Assembly (NCBI GenBank): GCA_035307785.1
Contig: DATGHS010000423.1
Span: 1-32,735, forward strand
Direction of reading: 5' to 3'
Length of the DNA: 32,735 nucleotides
Source of the DNA: DATGHS01 sp035307785
GTDB lineage: Bacteria > Planctomycetota > Planctomycetia > Gemmatales > Gemmataceae
Of this stretch, positions 16,284-24,045 are shown piece by piece. The position numbers were made by a program, and so were the translations under genes. A model generated the notes under the pieces. That model saw only the letters and a list, made by a program, of their open reading frames with translations, was not told the DNA's origin and searched no databases. Position 1 is the first letter of the stretch, and each line of letters begins with the position of its first letter.

Positions 16284-16323
16284 GATGGCACTCAACAGGA
16301 CCTTTGGTTAATCAAGGAATTCT

Positions 16324-17019
16324 ATGCAGCCGGAAAAGAAGCGCGCGGTCGTGTTGCTCAGCGGCGGGCTGGATAGCGCCACTGCCCTCGCTATTGCGCG
16401 CTCGCAAGGATTCGAAGTCCATGCGCTGAGCGTCGATTACGGCCAGCGGCACCGCGTCGAGTTGGAGCGGGCCCGCCAAATCGCGGCGGCCCAGAAAGTC
16501 GTTAATCATGTTCTGGTACCTGTCGATCTGCGTTCGATTGGCGGCTCCGCACTCACCGCCAACATCGAGGTCCCTAAGGATCGTTCCCAGGACGACATCG
16601 GCCACGGCATTCCGATCACTTATGTGCCCGCACGGAACACAGTTTTGCTCGCTTTGGCTCTCGGACTTGCTGAATCAGTCGAAGCCTTCGACATCTTCAT
16701 CGGCGCCAATATCTACGATTACTCCGGCTACCCCGATTGTCGGCCGGAGTTCCTGGAAGCCTTCGAACGCCTGGCAAATCTGGCCACGAAGGCCAGTGTG
16801 GAGGGCAAGGGCCGATTTCGCATCCACGCGCCGCTCATTCGCTTGACAAAAGCGGAAATCATTCGCCACGGCATCGGTCTCGGCGTGGACTATTCGCTCA
16901 CGTTGAGTTGCTACGACCCGGATGAACACGGACGGGCGTGTGGCCGATGCGATTCGTGCCAATTGCGGAAGAAGGGATTCGCGGAGGCGGGAGTGACGGA
17001 TCCAACGGACTATCGATGA
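16324..17019 (+). CDS. queC: 7-cyano-7-deazaguanine (preQ0) synthase
   Basis: The enzyme converts 7-carboxy-7-deazaguanine to preQ0 using ATP and ammonia, the step before QueF. The PP-loop SGGLDSATAL (13-22) is intact, and SVDYGQRH (36-43) follows as usual. The zinc site is complete: Cys196, Cys206, Cys209 and Cys212 in the SCYDP...CGRCDSCQLRKKGF segment. The 231-residue length is normal. ATG 16324 has AAGGA at 16314-16318, 5 nt upstream. queC and queF are adjacent and divergent, so the two steps are likely co-regulated. PreQ0 can also serve 7-deazaguanine DNA modification, but no dpd genes are visible and queF points to tRNA queuosine. Confidence 0.95.
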   Translation: MQPEKKRAVVLLSGGLDSATALAIARSQGFEVHALSVDYGQRHRVELERARQIAAAQKVVNHVLVPVDLRSIGGSALTANIEVPKDRSQDDIGHGIPITYVPARNTVLLALALGLAESVEAFDIFIGANIYDYSGYPDCRPEFLEAFERLANLATKASVEGKGRFRIHAPLIRLTKAEIIRHGIGLGVDYSLTLSCYDPDEHGRACGRCDSCQLRKKGFAEAGVTDPTDYR

Positions 17020-17023
17020 GAAT

Positions 17024-17055
17024 GCCGCTTGCGGCGTTGCAACGCCGCAAGCGGC
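17024..17055. repeat. 32-bp perfect palindrome (copy 1), likely bidirectional terminator
   Basis: Sixteen bases (GCCGCTTGCGGCGTTG) are followed directly by their exact reverse complement, between the queC stop and the stop of the convergent thioredoxin-like gene. A copy with 29 of 32 identical bases lies at 26589-26620 at another convergent junction. No T-run follows on either strand, so a terminator role rests on position and stem strength. Confidence 0.75.
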
Positions 17056-17064
17056 CAAACGCGG

Positions 17065-18948
17065 TTACTTCACATCCAGCAGCTTCTTGATCTCGTCTTC
17101 GAGACCGCCGATCTGGATGCTGCGGCTCACGACCTTGCCGTCCTTGCCCACGAGGAACAGGTTCGGAAGAACCATGATGCCGTACTGGACCGCCAGCGGG
17201 CTTTCCAGGGCACCGGATTCATATAGGTGAATTCCCTGCACCGGCGTGCGATTAAGGAAATTCAGGGCGTCGCCCGGATTGTTGTCCAGGTTGACGCACA
17301 CCAGTTCCAGGCCCTTGCTGCCGAAGCTGCCTTGCAGCGACTTGATCTTGGCGAAGTCGCTGATGCAAGCGTTGTTCCAGCTAGCCCAGTAGTACACGAT
17401 CACGACCTTGCCGCGCAGTTGGCCGATGTCGAACGGCTTGGCGTCGCCAAGCGTGCTGCCTGTGAGTTCCATCGGCTTGCCTTCGGCATCCAGACGTCGA
17501 ACGGCGCCTTGGGCCTTCTTGGCCAGCACATTCTTCGGATATTGCCGGGCCAGCGTGTCGTACCAATTGCGGGCTTCGGTTTCCTTGCCGACAAATTCGC
17601 TCACCATGCCAAGCTGGAGCAAGGCATCGGGAGCGTCTTCAGCCATCGGGTAAGTGTCGTAGAACTTCTTCAGCTTCTCACGCCATTCTTCCTGGACCTT
17701 GGCGGTCTCGACTTTTGGCGCCATGAGCTTGGCCGAGTATTCGGCCGACATGGCGCGATATTCAACGTAGCCGGCCATGCGCATGTCGCCATCCTTGGCC
17801 ATGCGATCCCGCAGCGCCACGAGCCGCTGGAAGGAAGAATGATCATTAGCCTGGCTGTTCTGGGCGGCGGCGGAGTAGCAGTCGGCTAGTTGCTTGAGCC
17901 AGCTTTCGCGCTGTTCGCCCTTGCTGATTTCCGCAAGTTTATCCAAAACGGCGGCGCGAGCCAGGTTATAACGGACGATGGCTGCCCCATCGGTCATCAT
18001 CTTGGGCGCTTCGGCATCCACGGCGCGGAGCTTATCGAGCAACGGCTTGCTGTTTTCGTCCACGACGATGTCGCTGCCGCCCTTCATCGGGTTGCGGTCG
18101 TCGGTGTCGGCAGCGTAGCCTGGGGCCGGAGCATCCACGATCTTCCACGCCTTGCCGACGAGAATCATTTCGCCGGTCTGCAGGAAGTCGTGTTTGCCAT
18201 CATTGGCGTAGAGTATCGTGCCGCTCTTGTAGCGTATCAAATCCTTGTTGCCGCCGAATGAATCGGCCGGAATGCACTGCGGGGCGGCCGTCTCGAGGTG
18301 AATCCATTGCGTCTTTTTGCTCAGGTTGATGAGGCCGGCAGCCGTGGTGTTGAATTTCTGCTGAGCGCGGGCCATCTTTTCCTTGATGCGATTGAGTTCA
18401 TCGGCCGGCAGTTCAAGGACGCGCAGATCGTTTTCGTTGATCATCAACGCTTTGACCCGGTCGAAATCGCGGGCAATGACCGACTGGAGCACTTCCTGGC
18501 TGACTTCTTCCGGGGAGATTTGTTCCCAGTGATCGATCTTGCCGATTTCCTTTGAATCAATGCCGATCTTCATGCCGCCCGGCCCATACCAGCGATACTG
18601 ATCGGCCTTGCGATTGAAGTTGGTGTCGATCTCGCGGTACACTTCCTGGCCGTCCAGATAGTACGACCAGATGTCGATGTAGCGGTCGCCGTTGCTGTCA
18701 TAGAAACGGCGCAGCGGCAAGCCGCGCGGGTCGCGCAGCAAGTATCCGCTGCCGCCCTTTTCGTCCTTGAGCACTTCGACTTTGCAGGCCGAGTATTCCG
18801 AAGGGTTCGGGGTACTGATGACCACGTCCATCTTCGGTTGCAGTTTCAGAAGGTCTTCGACCGTAGGAGTGGCGGCGCGAGCAGCTTGCAAGCCAAGCAA
18901 GAGCAGCAAGCATCCGCAAACGCGCACCCCGACCCGTATGTTCGCCAT
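17065..18948 (-). CDS. Secreted TPR/thioredoxin-like (TlpA/redoxin fold) protein
   Basis: The 627-residue protein has a clear signal peptide (residues 1-25, ending QAARA), so it acts outside the cytoplasm. The middle (about 60-480) has a YDSNGDRYIDIWSYY-type segment followed by helical, TPR-like stretches around 330-480. The C-terminal 135 residues are a thioredoxin-like domain of the TlpA/AhpC-TSA type: LRGKVVIVYYWASW, then NNAC and VLPNLFLVGKDGKV with the cis-Pro at about 595. The usual WCxxC is WNNAC here, so the first (nucleophilic) Cys is Asn and only Cys528 remains. Normal disulfide exchange is therefore unlikely. ATG 18948 is supported by AGGAG 7 nt upstream and by the signal peptide; the open frame to 19278 runs through palindromic spacer. 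It converges on queC. Confidence 0.83.
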   Translation of the reverse strand: MANIRVGVRVCGCLLLLLGLQAARAATPTVEDLLKLQPKMDVVISTPNPSEYSACKVEVLKDEKGGSGYLLRDPRGLPLRRFYDSNGDRYIDIWSYYLDGQEVYREIDTNFNRKADQYRWYGPGGMKIGIDSKEIGKIDHWEQISPEEVSQEVLQSVIARDFDRVKALMINENDLRVLELPADELNRIKEKMARAQQKFNTTAAGLINLSKKTQWIHLETAAPQCIPADSFGGNKDLIRYKSGTILYANDGKHDFLQTGEMILVGKAWKIVDAPAPGYAADTDDRNPMKGGSDIVVDENSKPLLDKLRAVDAEAPKMMTDGAAIVRYNLARAAVLDKLAEISKGEQRESWLKQLADCYSAAAQNSQANDHSSFQRLVALRDRMAKDGDMRMAGYVEYRAMSAEYSAKLMAPKVETAKVQEEWREKLKKFYDTYPMAEDAPDALLQLGMVSEFVGKETEARNWYDTLARQYPKNVLAKKAQGAVRRLDAEGKPMELTGSTLGDAKPFDIGQLRGKVVIVYYWASWNNACISDFAKIKSLQGSFGSKGLELVCVNLDNNPGDALNFLNRTPVQGIHLYESGALESPLAVQYGIMVLPNLFLVGKDGKVVSRSIQIGGLEDEIKKLLDVK

Positions 18949-18955
18949 CCGTGAA

Positions 18956-18960
18956 CTCCT
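18956..18960 (-). promoter_or_regulatory. Ribosome binding site deciding the thioredoxin-like gene start
   Basis: AGGAG on the minus strand lies 7 nt before ATG 18948, which opens directly into a signal peptide. Just upstream in the leader is a perfect hairpin GTCCTT-AA-AAGGAC (18964-18977), whose AAGGAC arm could compete for ribosome binding. Confidence 0.55.
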
Positions 18961-19126
18961 TTCGTCCTTAAAAGGACCAGACATTGTCCTCTCTATCCTT
19001 TTCATTCGACCAACGCCGCCTAGAGTCTCCGTGAATTCGCGGAGTGGGAGCGCCATTGCCGAAGTACAATCGTTACGGTTTTCCAAAGCTTGGCCAAGCA
19101 GTAGCTTTGACGCGCGGCCATGCAGC

Positions 19127-19182
19127 GTAGAACGGAATTTATTCCGTTCTCGAACTCTGGAACGGAATAAATTCCGTTCTAC
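19127..19182. repeat. 22-bp perfect inverted repeat of an ACGGAATTTATTCCGTT element
   Basis: GTAGAACGGAATTTATTCCGTT at 19127-19148 has its exact reverse complement at 19161-19182, with a 12-bp spacer. Each arm is also nearly self-palindromic (AACGGAA/TTCCGTT around TTTA or TAAA), so the element can fold as one long hairpin or as two small ones. It is AT-rich at its cores, unlike the neighbouring coding DNA. Confidence 0.8.
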
Positions 19183-19460
19183 GTTCGGTTTCGAAATGCC
19201 GTTGGGAGAGTGCGAAAACGAAATGAAATGTTTCAAGTTTGCGGTCTGAACCTCCTGTGCCGGTCCTGTGTCTTTCACGTCATCACTCGCGGCCGAACGT
19301 CACGGAATGTCATCGGCGCGGACATTGACTTTCGAGCGGAAGAGCGCGGTCAGAGCGGCTGGGAAAAGGTTGCCGCCAAAACTCGATGAATTGGCCGCAG
19401 CCTATACCGAATCTGAGACTTGCAATTCAAAGTCTCGCCAGGCCGCGAACCTTGCCCAAC

Positions 19461-19489
19461 TTGACGGTTTTCTGCGGGCCGAGTATATT
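19461..19489 (+). promoter_or_regulatory. Sigma-70 promoter of the dnaG-rpoD operon
   Basis: TTGACG (19461-19466) and TATATT (19484-19489) are separated by exactly 17 bp and each match the consensus at five of six positions. Transcription would begin near 19496. This is the best promoter I can see in the window, and it faces dnaG and rpoD. Confidence 0.65.
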
Positions 19490-19711
19490 TCTTGCATGTA
19501 TTCACGGACGGATACATACCAAATGGTTCGGCTTCGATCCCTGCAACCCGCGCGGCTGGGAATCCTCTTTCCGCATCACTGTCGGCGACCTTGCTCGCCC
19601 CGGCTGCGAAACAGGCCCTATACAGCCAATCCCGGAAGCTTCTCTTCCCATGCAGGCGCTGAGCATTTGGTCCTGCTCTTATCGGGTGGGCTCTTGCATC
19701 GCGGGTGCATC

Positions 19712-21568
19712 TTGACCATAGACCGGGCAGCGCTGACCAGACAAATTAAAGAAGCCAACGACATCGTGGCCGTGATCGGTGGCTACGTGAGCCTCCAGCC
19801 CGCCGGCGGTAAATACAAAGGTCTCTGCCCTTTCCACAACGATCACCGTCCATCGATGCAGGTGGATCCGAAATGGCAGAATTTCCGCTGCTGGTCCTGC
19901 GGCAAATCCGGTGATGTCATCACCTTCATCCAGGAATTCGAAAAGGTCAGCTTTCTGGAAGCGCGAGCGATGCTCGCGCAGCGAGCCGGAATTGCCTTGG
20001 ATCAGAACGACGGCGCAAACGCTGTCCGCCTGCAAATGCTAGATGCCGTCCGCTGGGCCGCCGAGCAGTATCAGCATTGTCTGCTGGAGTCCCCACTCGC
20101 TGAACAGGCTCGCCGTTATCTCGGCGAGCGGAAACTACAAGGCGAAACGGTACGCAAATTCGGCCTCGGTTACGCTCCTTTGAGCGGCGACTGGCTGCTG
20201 CAGCAAGCAACCAAGAAGTCCATTCCCTTCAAGATCTTGCAAGAAGTCGGGTTACTCGGTGAGCGCTCCGCAGGGGCCGGTTGGTACGACCGCTTCCGCG
20301 ACCGCATCATGTTCCCGATCCGCGATGGCAGGGGGCAGACGGTCGGCTTCGGCGGGCGCATTTTGCCTAACTCCCCGCTTTCGGGCCGGCCTCCCAAATA
20401 TTACAACTCTGCCGAGACTCCCCTTTTCAACAAGAGCGAATTGCTTTATGGTTTGGATCAGGCTCGACAGGAAGCGGCCACGGCCGGCTGCCTGGCCGTG
20501 GTCGAGGGCTACACCGATGTGATGATGGCCCATCAGGTGGGCGTCACCAATGTCGTGGCGACGATGGGGACTGCGCTGAACGCCCGGCATATTCAGCACC
20601 TGCGGCGCTCGGTGCCCAAAGTCGTGCTGGTATTCGATGCGGATGAAGGGGGCAGTACAGGCGTCGATCGCGCGCTAGAATTATTTTTGAGTCAAAACGT
20701 TGAGTTGGCGATTGCCACGCTGCCGGAAGGACTCGATCCGTGTGATTTCCTGCTGCGGGATGGGCCGGAGCCGTTTCGGCAGGCGATCGCTAAAGCGGTC
20801 GATGCGTTGGACTACAAGATCGCGCAATTGTTGCAACGCGAGGCGGGCAGCGGCATCGAAGGCCAACGGCGTGTGGTAGACTCCGTTTTAGGGGTAATGG
20901 CGCTGGTCCCGGAAGTTACCGGGCAAGATGCCCAGGTGAAGCGGGAACTGATCGTGAATCGGATTGCGCAGCGCCTCGGCGTTCGCGAAGCCACGCTTTG
21001 GGCCCGGTTGCGGGAATTGCGAGCTGGACGGAAAGAATCGGAGCAACGGCCCAGCCACGCTCAGCCGGAAGTGCAGCCGCAACGATCAGCGCCGGCCAAG
21101 CCGCACGAGCGGGAACTGTTGCAATTGCTGCTGGCGGAACCGGGGTTGGTGGCCAAGGCCCAAATGGAGATTGCCACGCAGGAAGTGGAGCATCCCGGCC
21201 TACGGCAACTGTTGGAAGGGTTGTATCAATTGCAACAAGATGGTCAGGCTCCCGAGTTGGACGCGCTGCGGCCTAAGATTACCAACCCGGCTCTGGCTCA
21301 AGTCGCCTTGGAATTGCAGCAAGTTGGGCGGCTGAGCGTTACGGATCGAGCGACCTGGTTGGAGCGGATCATTCAAGCCTTTCAAGGCTTGCGGACTCGC
21401 GAGGCAAAACAACAACTAAAGAGCCAGCTAACCGCGGCTCCGGATCACAAGACGGCCGTGGAACTGCTCAAGCGCTTGCAGAATCAAAACTTTGGTTCCG
21501 ATCTCAAGCCGACCGATCCCGCGGGGGAGGGGCCGGCCAGCGAACCGTCGCTCCCCATGGAAGGATGA
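19712..21568 (+). CDS. dnaG: DNA primase
   Basis: The primase makes RNA primers at the replication fork with DnaB helicase. The 618-residue product has a CHC2-type zinc domain (Cys39, His42, Cys60, Cys63, in CPFHNDHRPS and FRCWSCGKSG), the RNA polymerase core (YGLDQAR region) and a TOPRIM fold with EGYTDVM (265-271) and DADEGG (309-314). The acidic residues fall at 265, 309 and 311, the numbers used in E. coli DnaG, which supports the TTG start at 19712. The usual DGDxAG is DADEGG here. The C-terminal part from about 450 is the helicase-binding region. The frame runs open back to 19268, including an ATG at 19496 that coincides with the predicted transcript start (see findings). rpoD follows after 38 bp, as in the macromolecular synthesis operon; rpsU is absent. 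Confidence 0.93.
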   Translation: MTIDRAALTRQIKEANDIVAVIGGYVSLQPAGGKYKGLCPFHNDHRPSMQVDPKWQNFRCWSCGKSGDVITFIQEFEKVSFLEARAMLAQRAGIALDQNDGANAVRLQMLDAVRWAAEQYQHCLLESPLAEQARRYLGERKLQGETVRKFGLGYAPLSGDWLLQQATKKSIPFKILQEVGLLGERSAGAGWYDRFRDRIMFPIRDGRGQTVGFGGRILPNSPLSGRPPKYYNSAETPLFNKSELLYGLDQARQEAATAGCLAVVEGYTDVMMAHQVGVTNVVATMGTALNARHIQHLRRSVPKVVLVFDADEGGSTGVDRALELFLSQNVELAIATLPEGLDPCDFLLRDGPEPFRQAIAKAVDALDYKIAQLLQREAGSGIEGQRRVVDSVLGVMALVPEVTGQDAQVKRELIVNRIAQRLGVREATLWARLRELRAGRKESEQRPSHAQPEVQPQRSAPAKPHERELLQLLLAEPGLVAKAQMEIATQEVEHPGLRQLLEGLYQLQQDGQAPELDALRPKITNPALAQVALELQQVGRLSVTDRATWLERIIQAFQGLRTREAKQQLKSQLTAAPDHKTAVELLKRLQNQNFGSDLKPTDPAGEGPASEPSLPMEG

Positions 21569-21606
21569 CGGTTACCGAGATCGATTACGAGGCGAGGAGG
21601 GGTTGA

Positions 21607-23256
21607 ATGGAAGTCAAGCTCGAAGAAGGCCTGAAGACGTTGCTGGAATCCGGCAAGCGAAAGGGCTACCTAACCTACGCCCAAATCAAAACCTACGTGC
21701 CGGATGATTCCGACAGCGGCCGCCTCGACCAGGTGTTACAAATGGTCGAGGAGATGGGCATCGACCTCATCGAAGAGTCGGAAGTCGAAGAGCGGGATAA
21801 CGGCACGGCCGGCCAAAACGACGTGGTACAGGAGGAACTCGAACTCGCCTTCATGGACGACGGCGACGGCCGGCACATCGACGATCCCGTCCGCATGTAC
21901 CTGACTCAGATGGGTGAAATCCCGCTGCTCAAGCGCGAAGAAGAAATCGCCCTCGCCAAGAAAATCGAAATCACTCGCAAGCGCTTCCGCCGCAAAGTCC
22001 TCGAATGTGACTATGCCCTTCGTAACGTGGTCGACACGCTCAAGCGCGTGGCCCAGGGCGATTTGCCGTTCGACCGGACGGTAAAAGTCTCGCTCACGGA
22101 GAACCTGGAGAAGGATAAGATTCTGCAGCGCATGCCGCATAACTTGAAGACGCTCGAACACCTGATGACGCAGAATCTGCAAGACTTCGCCAAACTTGCC
22201 GATGAGCGCACCAGCGAAAGCGAACGAGTGTGCTTGCGGGAAAGCCTCCGAGCCCGCCGCCGCAAGACAGTCACGCTGGTGGAAGAACTCAGCATCCGCA
22301 CCCAGCGAGTGCAGCCGCTGATGAAGAAGCTGGAGCAAATCTCTTCGCGCATGGATGAATTGATGCGCGAAATCGCCGCGCTCAAAGGCCAGAAGACCAT
22401 GAAGGAAGAGCGGGCGAATCTACAGAAAGAACTCAGCGATCTGATGCAAATCACGCTCGAAGAGCCGGAGAGCTTGCGCGAACGGGCCGAATCGATGCGC
22501 ATCCGCTTCAAGGAATATGAGGATTCCAAGCGCGCTCTTTCTGGCGGCAACCTTCGGCTAGTGGTTAGCATTGCGAAGAAGTATCGCAATCGCGGCCTGA
22601 GCTTCCTCGACCTGATTCAGGAAGGGAATACCGGCTTGATGCGAGCGGTGGACAAATACGAGTATCGTCGCGGTTACAAATTCAGCACCTATGCCACGTG
22701 GTGGATTCGCCAGGCCATCACGCGCGCTATTGCTGATCAGGCCCGCACGATCCGCATTCCGGTCCACATGATCGAGACGATGAGCAAGCTCCGCAACGTC
22801 TCGAAGAAGTTGCTGCAGGAGTTGGGCCGCGAACCGACGGTTGATGAAACGGCGAAAGCTGCCGGCTTCACCATCGAAGAGACCCGTCGCGTCTTGAAAA
22901 TCAGCCGGCACCCGATCAGCCTCGATCGGCCGGTGGGCGAAAGCGAAGACAGCTACTTCGGCGATTTCATCGAAGATCACGGCGCCGACTCGCCCGTGAG
23001 TTCCGCCTCTCATGAAATGCTGAAGGACAAGATCGAAGGCGTCCTCAAGACGCTCACTTACCGCGAACGCGAGATCATCAAACTTCGCTATGGCCTTGGC
23101 GACGGGTATACTTATACATTGGAAGAGGTAGGCAGAATCTTTAAGGTGACCCGTGAACGCGTACGCCAAATCGAAGCGAAAGCCGTGCGAAAGCTCCAGC
23201 ACCCGGTGCGCAGCCGGCAACTGGAAGGCTTCCTCGATGGCGGCATACGACAGTGA
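21607..23256 (+). CDS. rpoD: Primary sigma factor RpoD (sigma-70/SigA)
   Basis: This is the housekeeping sigma subunit of RNA polymerase. All regions are present: 1.1 (1-60, ending acidic), 1.2 (DDPVRMYLTQMGEIPLL, 92-108), a helical non-conserved insert of about 190 residues (120-310), region 2 (NLRLVVSIAKKYRNRGLSFL onward, 315-385, with YATWWIRQAITRAI for -10 recognition), region 3 (386-470) and region 4 (478-545). The region 4.2 helix-turn-helix TLEEVGRIFKVTRERVRQIE recognises the -35 box. The 549-residue length and intact region 1.1 mark it as a primary sigma and not an alternative one. ATG 21607 has GAGGAGGGG just upstream. It is co-transcribed with dnaG and closed by a strong intrinsic terminator at 23265. 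Confidence 0.96.
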   Translation: MEVKLEEGLKTLLESGKRKGYLTYAQIKTYVPDDSDSGRLDQVLQMVEEMGIDLIEESEVEERDNGTAGQNDVVQEELELAFMDDGDGRHIDDPVRMYLTQMGEIPLLKREEEIALAKKIEITRKRFRRKVLECDYALRNVVDTLKRVAQGDLPFDRTVKVSLTENLEKDKILQRMPHNLKTLEHLMTQNLQDFAKLADERTSESERVCLRESLRARRRKTVTLVEELSIRTQRVQPLMKKLEQISSRMDELMREIAALKGQKTMKEERANLQKELSDLMQITLEEPESLRERAESMRIRFKEYEDSKRALSGGNLRLVVSIAKKYRNRGLSFLDLIQEGNTGLMRAVDKYEYRRGYKFSTYATWWIRQAITRAIADQARTIRIPVHMIETMSKLRNVSKKLLQELGREPTVDETAKAAGFTIEETRRVLKISRHPISLDRPVGESEDSYFGDFIEDHGADSPVSSASHEMLKDKIEGVLKTLTYREREIIKLRYGLGDGYTYTLEEVGRIFKVTRERVRQIEAKAVRKLQHPVRSRQLEGFLDGGIRQ

Positions 23257-23264
23257 ATATACCC

Positions 23265-23291
23265 AAGCCGGCCGTTAGGCCGGCTTTTTTG
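23265..23291 (+). terminator. Rho-independent terminator after rpoD
   Basis: A perfect 9-bp stem AAGCCGGCC / GGCCGGCTT with a GTTA loop (23265-23286) runs straight into a T-tract (TTTTG). It ends the dnaG-rpoD transcript only about 23 bp before the next start codon, so the zinc-ribbon gene depends on read-through or on a promoter that overlaps the hairpin. Confidence 0.85.
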
Positions 23292-23313
23292 TTTGAAATG
23301 GAGACAGCCAATC

Positions 23314-24015
23314 ATGGCGGAGACGGCTAATTTGATTCGAGAACTGCACCGCTTGCACCGGCACATCCGAGACCTGAAAACGGAAATCGACGATGCACCG
23401 AAAATGTTGAAGACGCAGCAAGGAAAGCTCAATCGCGCGGAAACCAATTTGCGCGAAGCCCAAGATGCGATCAAACATCTGAAAGTGGAAGCGCACGAGA
23501 AGGAAGTGACGCTTAAGGCTACGCATCAAACCATTGCCAAGCACGAGAAGCAGCGCAACGAGGCCGGCGACAAAAAGCAGTACGATGCCCTGCAAACGGA
23601 GATCACGCAGGAGCGGAAGAATTGCGCCACGTTGGAGGACGAAATCCTGACGCTCCTGTCGCAGGTTGAGGAGCAAACGATCGGCCTTCCGCCTCTGGAA
23701 AAGGCTGTGCAGCAAGCGAAGTCCGACGTGGCGAATTTCGAGAAGAATTCGCAGGAACGCGTCGCTCGGCTCACGGCCGACCTCCGGATTGCGCAGGCGC
23801 AGCTTATCGAGGCCGAAAAAAACATTCCGGGCGACTTGCGCACGAATTACGACCGCCTGGTTCAGGCCTACGGCGCCGATGCCTTGGCGGCGGTGAAGGA
23901 CAAAACCTGCACGTCTTGCTACAAGACGATTACGGTGCAGCAACAGCGGGAATTGGAAGGCGGAAGCCTCGTGGTGTGCAAAAGCTGCGGCCGGGCGCTA
24001 TATCTGCAAGGGTGA
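23314..24015 (+). CDS. Coiled-coil C4-type zinc-ribbon protein (CdsZ/zf-RING_7 family)
   Basis: The 233-residue protein is a long helical hairpin (about residues 5-175, rich in heptads with Glu, Lys, Ala and Gln) followed by a zinc ribbon with Cys199, Cys202, Cys222 and Cys225 (CTSC...CKSCGRALY). This matches the C4-type zinc-ribbon family that includes HP0958/FlgZ and Streptomyces CdsZ. Members bind RNA or protein partners, but the role in planctomycetes is not established. ATG 23314 is chosen over TTG 23293 because it begins MAETANLIREL at the coiled coil and has GGAG about 10 nt upstream. It lies directly after the rpoD terminator and converges on the oxidoreductase gene across a small hairpin. 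Confidence 0.83.
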   Translation: MAETANLIRELHRLHRHIRDLKTEIDDAPKMLKTQQGKLNRAETNLREAQDAIKHLKVEAHEKEVTLKATHQTIAKHEKQRNEAGDKKQYDALQTEITQERKNCATLEDEILTLLSQVEEQTIGLPPLEKAVQQAKSDVANFEKNSQERVARLTADLRIAQAQLIEAEKNIPGDLRTNYDRLVQAYGADALAAVKDKTCTSCYKTITVQQQRELEGGSLVVCKSCGRALYLQG

Positions 24016-24025
24016 CTTCAGGTCA

Positions 24026-24045
24026 CGGAATTCTTATGAATTCCG
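24026..24045. terminator. Palindrome between two convergent stops
   Basis: CGGAATTC-TTAT-GAATTCCG is a perfect 8-bp stem with a 4-nt loop, ending right at the stop codon of the leftward oxidoreductase gene and 11 bp after the zinc-ribbon stop. There is no T-run, so it is either a weak bidirectional terminator or a dispersed repeat. Its CGGAATT/AATTCCG core resembles the arms of the 19127-19182 element. Confidence 0.5.

Larger units (their letters stand above)
18949..19711. other. 763-bp palindrome-rich spacer between the thioredoxin-like gene and dnaG
   Basis: No protein gene is supported on either strand in this divergent spacer. It contains a leader hairpin (18964-18977), a near-perfect 18-bp palindrome CTCCGTGAATTCGCGGAG (19027-19044), a perfect 12-bp palindrome GCTTGGCCAAGC (19088-19099) inside a CAAAGCT/AGCTTTG stem (19084-19109), a long 22-bp inverted repeat (19127-19182) and the dnaG promoter (19461-19489). 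The dnaG frame stays open through the right part of the spacer from 19268, with an ATG at 19496. Confidence 0.6.

Noticed and set aside
16284..16323. preQ1 riboswitch upstream of queC
   Set aside because: The 40-bp gap is mostly ribosome binding site and shows no aptamer-like stem.
17227..17889. 220-residue plus-strand frame inside the thioredoxin-like gene
   Set aside because: It shows no domain and mirrors the codon bias of the opposite strand.
18949..19278. N-terminal extension of the thioredoxin-like gene
   Set aside because: It would translate the palindromic repeats (VERNLFRSR-type peptide) and bury the signal peptide 110 residues inside the protein.
21736..23220. Long minus-strand frames antisense to rpoD (200 and 220 residues)
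   Set aside because: They are shadows of a strongly conserved gene; high GC at third positions keeps antisense frames open.
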